NCBI GenBank assembly: GCA_934317845.1
Contig: CAKRES010000008.1
Coordinates: 1-64,000, forward strand
DNA: 64,000 nucleotides
Source of the DNA: an uncultured Lachnospiraceae bacterium
GTDB lineage: Bacteria > Bacillota > Clostridia > Lachnospirales > Lachnospiraceae
Direction of reading: 5' to 3'
Shown here: positions 58,915 to 64,000 of the stretch, one piece after another
How positions within the stretch are numbered: the stretch's first letter is position 1
How the letters are laid out: each line of letters opens with the position of its first letter
The notes under the pieces: model-generated
The model's database searches: none
What the model saw: only the letters and a program-made list of their open reading frames with translations
Told to the model about the DNA's origin: nothing
Made by a program: the position numbers and the translations under genes

Positions 58915-59009
58915 AGTTGTTTCTCTCCTTTGTTTTATGGCGCAATGCACCCAATTTTCCACAATTGGATTTATTATATCGTTTTTTCACCAAATAGTCA
59001 ACGGGGGCA

Positions 59010-60500
59010 TTACTGATGATAGTAGGAGAAGAATTCTTTCATTTTTCCCATTGCTTCTTCCAATACTTCAATTCTTGGAAGGAATACGATACGGAAATGA
59101 TCCGGAGCTCCCCAGTTAAAACCGCCACCATGTACGATCAACACTTTCTTTTCTTTTAACAGATCCAGTGCAAAACGCTCATCATCATGGATATTAAACT
59201 TTTTCGTATCGATCTTAGGGAAAATATAGAACCCTGCCTTTGGTTTCACTGCTGAAATACCCGGTATATCATTTAAAGCTCTGGTGATAAATTCTCTCTG
59301 TTCATAAATACGTCCCCCCGGTACGATATAATTCTGTACACTCTGGTAGCCACCCAGCGAAGTCTGCACAATAGACTGTGCCGGAACATTGGAACAAAGG
59401 CGCATGTTGCTTAACATGTTGATTCCTTCAATATAATCTTTCGCGACTGCTTTATTACCGCTTAAGATCATCCAACCTACACGGAATCCGGCGATCATAT
59501 GTGACTTGGAAAGTCCGCTGAAAGTCACGCAGAACAGATCCGGTGCCAGTGAGGCAATAGAAAGATGTTCTTCCCCATCCATTACCAGGCGGTCATAGAT
59601 CTCATCGGAAAAGATCATAAGCTGATGTTCTCTCGCAATATCCACAATCTTCTGCAATACATCCTTGGGATAGAGAGCTCCCGTCGGATTATTCGGATTA
59701 ATGATAACGATCGCCTTGGTACGATCCGTGATCTTCTTTTCAATATCATCCATATCCGGGTACCAGTCTGCATTCTCATCACACACATAATGTACAACTT
59801 TTCCTCCTGCAAGCGTTGCACAGGCAGTCCAAAGCGGGTAATCCGGAGCAGGGATCAAAATTTCATCCCCATTCTCCAAAAGAGCCGACATACTCAGATT
59901 GATCAGCTCGCTCACTCCATTTCCGGTATAAATATCATCAATCGTTACATTAGGGATTTTTTTCAGCTGTGCATACTGCATGATCGCTTTTCTTGCAGAA
60001 AATAATCCTTTAGAAGCAGAGTATCCTTCACAATCTGTCAACTGGTGGCTCATATCATAGATCACTTCATCCGGTGCGCGGAATCCGAACGGTGCCGGAT
60101 TTCCAATGTTCAATTTTAGTACCTGAATTCCCGATTGCTCCATATGTGCTGCCTCATCTACAACCGGTCCTCTCACATCGTACAACACATGATCCAGCTT
60201 GGATGATTTTTTAAACTCTCTCATACCTGATCCTCCCTTTTTTCTATCCATTTCTTTTTCTTCCTCTATTATGCCAGGCTGTTCTTCTGCCTTCAGCCAC
60301 GTTTCGTCAACCTTTAATGTCTCTGCCAGAAAATGAAGCAATTCCGCTCGCGGCACCGTCTTTCCACTCACATACTGGCTGATATGGCTTTTACCAAGCT
60401 TTAAGCCTTTCTTTTCAGCCGCCCGGATCAAATCTACCTGTTTGATCCCCTGCTGCTGCATCGCCTGTTTTAAACGCATTGAAAATGTTTCTTTCTCCAT
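59010..60500 (-). CDS. XRE helix-turn-helix / alanine-type aminotransferase fusion
   Basis: 496 aa. Residues 1-~70 are a Cro/C1 HTH (LKQAMQQQGIKQVDLIRAAEKKG, ISQYVSGKTVPRAELLHFLAETL). A short charged linker leads to a complete class I aminotransferase of the AlaA/AlaC type: LKLNIGNPAPFGF, INPNNPTGALYP, FSDEIYDRLVMD and the PLP lysine (K332, FSGLSKSHMIAGFRVGW). An internal GGGAGG lies seven bases before ATG codon 93 (60224), so the enzyme may also be made alone. Four TTGAACTT repeats upstream, one as the -35 box, suggest self-regulation. Fusion, not misassembly: one uninterrupted frame. Confidence 0.9.
   Translation of the reverse strand: MEKETFSMRLKQAMQQQGIKQVDLIRAAEKKGLKLGKSHISQYVSGKTVPRAELLHFLAETLKVDETWLKAEEQPGIIEEEKEMDRKKGGSGMREFKKSSKLDHVLYDVRGPVVDEAAHMEQSGIQVLKLNIGNPAPFGFRAPDEVIYDMSHQLTDCEGYSASKGLFSARKAIMQYAQLKKIPNVTIDDIYTGNGVSELINLSMSALLENGDEILIPAPDYPLWTACATLAGGKVVHYVCDENADWYPDMDDIEKKITDRTKAIVIINPNNPTGALYPKDVLQKIVDIAREHQLMIFSDEIYDRLVMDGEEHLSIASLAPDLFCVTFSGLSKSHMIAGFRVGWMILSGNKAVAKDYIEGINMLSNMRLCSNVPAQSIVQTSLGGYQSVQNYIVPGGRIYEQREFITRALNDIPGISAVKPKAGFYIFPKIDTKKFNIHDDERFALDLLKEKKVLIVHGGGFNWGAPDHFRIVFLPRIEVLEEAMGKMKEFFSYYHQ
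60224..60234 (-). promoter_or_regulatory. Internal ribosome-binding site within the HTH-aminotransferase gene
   Basis: GGGAGG seven bases before an in-frame ATG (60224) at codon 93, exactly where the aminotransferase domain begins (about 404 aa product). Confidence 0.55.
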
Positions 60501-60530
60501 TTCTGCGCTCCTTTCCGTTTTCTATTTCTG

Positions 60531-60559
60531 ATTGTAACACTCTATCAGGAAAAGTTCAA
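60531..60559 (-). promoter_or_regulatory. Promoter of the HTH-aminotransferase gene
   Basis: TTGAAC (60554-60559), exact 17-base spacer, TACAAT (60531-60536) on the minus strand. The -35 box is itself one copy of the direct repeat. Confidence 0.75.
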
Positions 60560-60630
60560 TGTCTTTCTGTTAAAAGTTCAATTTTATTTTCTTAAAGTTC
60601 AACGTAAAAAACATGAAAGGGAAGTTCAAT
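60552..60630. repeat. Four phased AAGTTCAAT direct repeats
   Basis: Copies start at 60552, 60574, 60595 (ending C) and 60622, i.e. 22, 21 and 27 bases apart. On the minus strand they read ATTGAACTT. The first overlaps the -35 box. The ~two-turn phasing suggests an operator array on one DNA face. Confidence 0.7.
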
Positions 60631-60696
60631 TTTGCCCACCAATCACTTTTTGTCAGATTATAAAAGCTTTTTTACATAAAAAATGGACTCGTCCTC

Positions 60697-60725
60697 TTGC
60701 ACCTTTACTATTCAAATGTTATAAT
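60697..60725 (+). promoter_or_regulatory. Promoter of the chemoreceptor gene
   Basis: TTGCAC (60697-60702), 17-base spacer, TATAAT (60720-60725). Confidence 0.75.
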
Positions 60726-60744
60726 TATATACAAATTTATGTCA

Positions 60745-60771
60745 GGTTCTTGTATATATTCAACAAGAACC
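60745..60771 (+). other. Leader stem-loop before the chemoreceptor start
   Basis: Perfect 8-base arms GGTTCTTG and CAAGAACC with an 11-base loop, ending four bases before AGGAGGG. It could affect mRNA stability or ribosome access. Confidence 0.5.
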
Positions 60772-60789
60772 ACACAGGAGGGATAATAT

Positions 60790-62517
60790 ATGAATAAGGA
60801 ACACACTAAAAGAGGGGGCGTTCGCCTTCAATTGTATCTACTAACTTTCACTCCGCTTTTGTGCACCATTTTGATTCTTTCTCTGATATCTGTGAAAGCA
60901 GTCAAAGGCGGTATGCAAAACGAGGTTATGAACGGACTTTCTGACATGGCATATGGAGTACAGGCAGCATATAACCTGGTGGATCCCGGAGATTACTCCA
61001 TCAAAGATAACAAGTTATATAAAGGTGTTTCCAATCTATCTGATAACATTGACATGCTGGACAACTTTACCAAAAACTCTGATACCGAGGTCACTGTTTT
61101 TTATCAGGACACCCGGTATTTAACCACACTGACGGATTCCAAAAGTGGAGATCGTTTGGTCGGTACAACCGCAAGCAAAGAGGTCTGTGACCGGGTATTA
61201 ACCGGACACAAAAGCTACCAATCCACCAACGTATCCATCGAAGGAAATCTTTACTTTGGTTATTACATTCCACTTACCAATCCGTCTACGGATGAAGTGG
61301 TCGGCATGGTCTTTGCCGGAAAACCACAAGCGGAAACATTGGATTTTATCAATCAGAAAATCCGCATAATTGTACTGATTTCTATAGGCTTACTTTTGAT
61401 CGCCACGCTGCCTATCCTTTATTTTGCAAGGAAGTTAAGTGGAGCCATTCAAAAAGCAGAGCAAATGCTTGTCACACTTTCCTCTGGAGATCTGAATTTT
61501 GAAATTCCGGATTTCCTGCTTGCCAAACGCAACGAACTGGGAGATATGGCACGCGCTGTACAAACAGTACAAAATGAGATCAAGGATGTTGTCGCCCAGG
61601 TACTTGCCACTTCTGAATCATTGCTTGGCACCAGCCGCCAAATGGATGGCACTGCCAAAAGCACTGCTTCTACCGCCCAGGATATTTCCATGGCAGTCGA
61701 TGGTATTGCCGAAGGTGCCACTTCACAAGCAGAAGAAGTCGACACTGCTACCCATAATATTGTAGAGATTGGAAATGAAATCTCTGCGATCGCAGAAAAA
61801 GCAGCAAACTTAGATGAAGCCTCCACCCAGATGAAACAGGCAAGTCAGACTGCAAGTGAAAATGTTTCACTTCTGACACAGTATAGCCGCGACATGGTAG
61901 GAGCAATCGAAAGCATCAACCAGCAAGTATTGGCAACCAACACCTCTGCACAGGATATCCGTCAGGCAGTACTGGCAATCTCCGACATCGCCTCCCAGAC
62001 GAATCTGCTTTCTTTAAATGCAAGCATTGAAGCTGCACGTGCCGGCGAACAGGGAAAAGGATTTGCCGTTGTCGCTTCTGAGATTTCTAATCTGGCAGCC
62101 CAGTCCAATGCTTCCTCCAAGGAGATCGAGGGTATTGTCACAAAGCTGGCACAGGAATCAGAAAAATCGGTAGAAGTCATGAACCATGTAAAAGAAATGA
62201 TCGACACCCAGCAGAAAATGCTTTCCGATACCGCAGCTCAGTTCTTTAAGGTAGATGAAGGGATTGATCTATCCCGCACCGAAGCACAGTCAATCAAAGA
62301 ACGTTCTACTTCCTGCAATGATTCCAAAGAGGGCATCGTAGACGGCATGTCAAACCTCTCTGCAATCTCTGAAGAAAACGCTGCCAGCACACAAGAAACC
62401 ACAGCTTCCATGGAGATGCTGTCTCACACCATTGATTCTCTTGCAGAGGAATCCCAAAAAGTACATGATCTTGTAATTCAGTTACAGGAAAAAATGTCAT
62501 TCTGGAAAGTATCATAA
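60790..62517 (+). CDS. Methyl-accepting chemotaxis protein
   Basis: 575 aa. Membrane helix 1 (residues ~12-35), an extracellular single Cache-type sensor (about 40-190, with VTVFYQDTRYLTTL and YFGYYIPLTNPSTDEVVGMVFAGKP), helix 2 (IIVLISIGLLLIATLPILYF), HAMP, then a long coiled-coil signalling domain with the conserved hairpin tip IASQTNLLSLNASIEAARAGEQGKGFAVVASEIS. It signals to CheA/CheW. The ligand is probably a small organic acid, as in related Cache domains (inference). GGAGGG site; single-gene unit. Confidence 0.93.
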   Translation: MNKEHTKRGGVRLQLYLLTFTPLLCTILILSLISVKAVKGGMQNEVMNGLSDMAYGVQAAYNLVDPGDYSIKDNKLYKGVSNLSDNIDMLDNFTKNSDTEVTVFYQDTRYLTTLTDSKSGDRLVGTTASKEVCDRVLTGHKSYQSTNVSIEGNLYFGYYIPLTNPSTDEVVGMVFAGKPQAETLDFINQKIRIIVLISIGLLLIATLPILYFARKLSGAIQKAEQMLVTLSSGDLNFEIPDFLLAKRNELGDMARAVQTVQNEIKDVVAQVLATSESLLGTSRQMDGTAKSTASTAQDISMAVDGIAEGATSQAEEVDTATHNIVEIGNEISAIAEKAANLDEASTQMKQASQTASENVSLLTQYSRDMVGAIESINQQVLATNTSAQDIRQAVLAISDIASQTNLLSLNASIEAARAGEQGKGFAVVASEISNLAAQSNASSKEIEGIVTKLAQESEKSVEVMNHVKEMIDTQQKMLSDTAAQFFKVDEGIDLSRTEAQSIKERSTSCNDSKEGIVDGMSNLSAISEENAASTQETTASMEMLSHTIDSLAEESQKVHDLVIQLQEKMSFWKVS

Positions 62518-62540
62518 CCTTCCTCATATACTTACAAAAT

Positions 62541-62575
62541 AAAATCGAGCAGGATACTCTCCTGCTCGATTTTAT
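62541..62575. terminator. Bidirectional terminator between converging genes
   Basis: AAAATCGAGCAGGA and TCCTGCTCGATTTT perfect 14-base arms with a 5-base loop, flanked by A and T tracts on both sides. Confidence 0.95.
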
Positions 62576-62580
62576 TTTAC

Positions 62581-63525
62581 TTATTTATGATCTTTTTTCA
62601 TTTCCTTTAATAGTTCTAATGCTTCTTCAAACTTTTTACCCGCCACAATATGATTGCCACGAAGAATACGCTGAGAACGCCGCAGCGGGCGACCACTATA
62701 ACGTTCTTTTATGCTGTGGATAAGTTCTTCCTTACGGAAGAGCATTTCTTCTTTGGAAAGAGAGGCACTTTCTTTGGCTTTCTCCATATAATCCGTCATC
62801 TCTTCCCTAACCTTCTCTACACGTTTTGAGACATCTTCCCGTGCTTTCTCCACTTGTTTGGTCACATCTTCTCTCGCCTTTTCCACTTGCTTGCCAACCA
62901 TCTGTTTTGCATGTTCTACATCTTCCTCTGCAAATGCAGCTCTTACCTCCAAGCGTTTCGTAATACGCTTGAACTCTTCATTATTCTCGGCAAGTTTTTC
63001 AAGCATACGACCAAGATCCATTGCCTCCCGGAAAGAAATCGAGAAATCAGAAACTATAATGATCGTCAGGATAAATACAATTCCTTCTGTAGCCGCCGTC
63101 GGAATTTTCTGCACCAGATCTGCAATCGGCACATGGATGATCTTCACCATCAAAATGGAAAAAAAGCCCCATGTCACACTGCTCAATAAACAAATATGTC
63201 CTTTGACATTAAATGGCTTATCCGAGTAGTCCCAATACCGCACATGGAACAATGCCTCCATAATTTCTCCGGTCACATATTCGAGTGCAGTGGCCGCGAT
63301 CATCCCAAATAGAAAGATCAATACCAGATGATCCTTTACCGGAATTGTTGCAAGTAAGATCACCACCGCCCCGGAGCCATAGATAGGAAGGAACGGACCG
63401 TGCATAAAGCCACGGTTCGTCCACTTTTTCTCTTTTAGGGATACATAGCAGGACTCCCAGATCCATCCGATCATGCAATACAGATAGAAAAACAGAACCC
63501 ATTGTGCCATTGTGTAATGATACAT
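62581..63525 (-). CDS. CmpB-like membrane protein (putative ABC permease) with long coiled coil
   Basis: 314 aa. Residues 1-~165 resemble the ABC_trans_CmpB/DUF1113-type family: VLFFYLYCMIGWIWESCYVSLKEKKWTNRGFMHGPFLPIYGSG, ALEYVTGEIMEALFHVRYWDYSDKPFNVKGHICL, with about five or six membrane segments. The rest is an extended cytoplasmic coiled coil containing near-exact 11-residue repeats (VEKAREDVTKQ, VEKAREDVSKR, VEKVREEMTDY). No ABC ATPase is adjacent, so transport is doubtful. GGAAG site before the ATG. Confidence 0.8.
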   Translation of the reverse strand: MYHYTMAQWVLFFYLYCMIGWIWESCYVSLKEKKWTNRGFMHGPFLPIYGSGAVVILLATIPVKDHLVLIFLFGMIAATALEYVTGEIMEALFHVRYWDYSDKPFNVKGHICLLSSVTWGFFSILMVKIIHVPIADLVQKIPTAATEGIVFILTIIIVSDFSISFREAMDLGRMLEKLAENNEEFKRITKRLEVRAAFAEEDVEHAKQMVGKQVEKAREDVTKQVEKAREDVSKRVEKVREEMTDYMEKAKESASLSKEEMLFRKEELIHSIKERYSGRPLRRSQRILRGNHIVAGKKFEEALELLKEMKKDHK

Positions 63526-63540
63526 GTTACACTTCCTTTA

Positions 63541-64000
63541 TCATTCTTTGATCTCGCCTGATTCCAGACGTTTGAAATAGCTCTTTGTTTCGCTTACGAT
63601 CACACCACTTAAGGCCAGGATCGCAATTAAGTTCGGCAGTGCCATCAAACCATTGAAGATATCTGCAAGTGTCCATACGGCAGATACTGTCATAAATGGT
63701 CCGATCAATACCATTAAAATATATAACCAACGATATACATTAAGAGCTGCCTTTTTCGGTCCAACCAGATACTCCAGGCATCGTTCAGAATAGTAGTCCC
63801 AGCCAAGAATGGTAGTGAAGGCAAAGAATACCAGACATGCCATTAAAATAAAGGAACATACAGACTCTCCAAATGGAAGTCCTTTCTGGAACGCATAAGT
63901 TGTCACTGCAACGCCCTCCAGTCCCTGCGTGTGTGCTCCTGTCAACACGATAGAAAGACCTGTCATTGTACAGATTACGATCGTATCAATAAACGTACCT
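63541..64000 (-). CDS. Alanine/glycine:cation symporter (AGCS), C-terminal part
   Basis: About 153 residues are visible; the 5' end lies beyond the window. The sequence continues upstream of the apparent ATG 63966 as GTFIDTIVICTMTGLSIVLTG, the hallmark of the AGCS family, followed by the late membrane helices and FTTILGWDYYSERCLEYL. It takes up alanine or glycine with sodium. It lies 15 bases before the CmpB-like gene. Confidence 0.93.
   Translation of the reverse strand, partial: GTFIDTIVICTMTGLSIVLTGAHTQGLEGVAVTTYAFQKGLPFGESVCSFILMACLVFFAFTTILGWDYYSERCLEYLVGPKKAALNVYRWLYILMVLIGPFMTVSAVWTLADIFNGLMALPNLIAILALSGVIVSETKSYFKRLESGEIKE

Noticed and set aside
58915..59009. T-box leader for aspS
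   Set aside because: The gap is 95 bases and has no GGTGGNACCGCG core.
60552..60630. CRISPR-like repeat array
   Set aside because: Repeats are only 9 bases with 12-18-base gaps, far too short for CRISPR. Read instead as an operator array.

Overview
The window is a stretch of low-to-mid GC Firmicute chromosome, most likely from a spore-forming anaerobic member of the Lachnospiraceae (Clostridia). Evidence is the sporulation genes (gpr, spoIIP), an [FeFe]-hydrogenase maturase (hydF), a GGGtGRT/NifU-like pair, an Rpn/PD-(D/E)XK transposase-like nuclease, a DUF5688-type protein, strong GGAGG ribosome-binding sites with frequent TTG starts, a T-box before thrS and an L20-type leader before infC. 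The genus cannot be fixed from sequence reading alone. Most genes lie on the minus strand.

Layout. 1-2.6 kb: the start of a secreted lipoprotein, divergent from an AgrA/AgrC-like two-component pair. 2.8-6.9 kb: accessory region with an Rpn nuclease, a HipBA-like toxin-antitoxin pair with a visible operator, and a decayed IS1182-family element with intact hairpin ends. 6.9-11.3 kb: a protein-phosphorylation operon with one Ser/Thr kinase, two PP2C phosphatases and three FHA domains. 11.4-23.5 kb: a sugar/choline-kinase-like fusion, YaiI/YqxD family protein, the GGGtGRT/NifU-like pair, a glyA-degV-topB-acyltransferase-lipoprotein run, and the spore pair gpr-spoIIP. 23.7-31.6 kb: rpsT on the plus strand, then an operon comEA - response regulator - histidine kinase - GerMN lipoprotein - comEC - holA. 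31.7-33.7 kb: argC-argB behind a strong promoter and tandem ARG boxes. 33.9-35.1 kb: small hypothetical genes and an XRE regulator.

35.1-42.7 kb is the most unusual block: one tightly packed minus-strand run from a single good promoter, containing a TIM-barrel isomerase-like protein, a GAF-GGDEF diguanylate cyclase, a TIR-domain zinc-ribbon protein, a receiver-class III nucleotide cyclase with non-adenylate specificity residues, an unknown protein, HydF, an HPr-like protein lacking Ser46, and a cell-wall amidase. It places two nucleotide-second-messenger enzymes next to a TIR protein.

42.8-54 kb is mostly housekeeping: an MFS exporter, tRNA-Leu, infC-rpmI-rplT with leader, thrS with T-box, ppx-ppk-ansA, cspA and a DUF5688 protein. 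54.3-60.5 kb carries hisC, two more aminotransferases (one fused to an XRE helix-turn-helix and preceded by four phased direct repeats), a flavin reductase and aspS. The window ends with a chemoreceptor, a CmpB-like membrane protein with a long coiled coil, and the 3' part of an alanine/glycine symporter. No CRISPR array, rRNA or prophage was seen.
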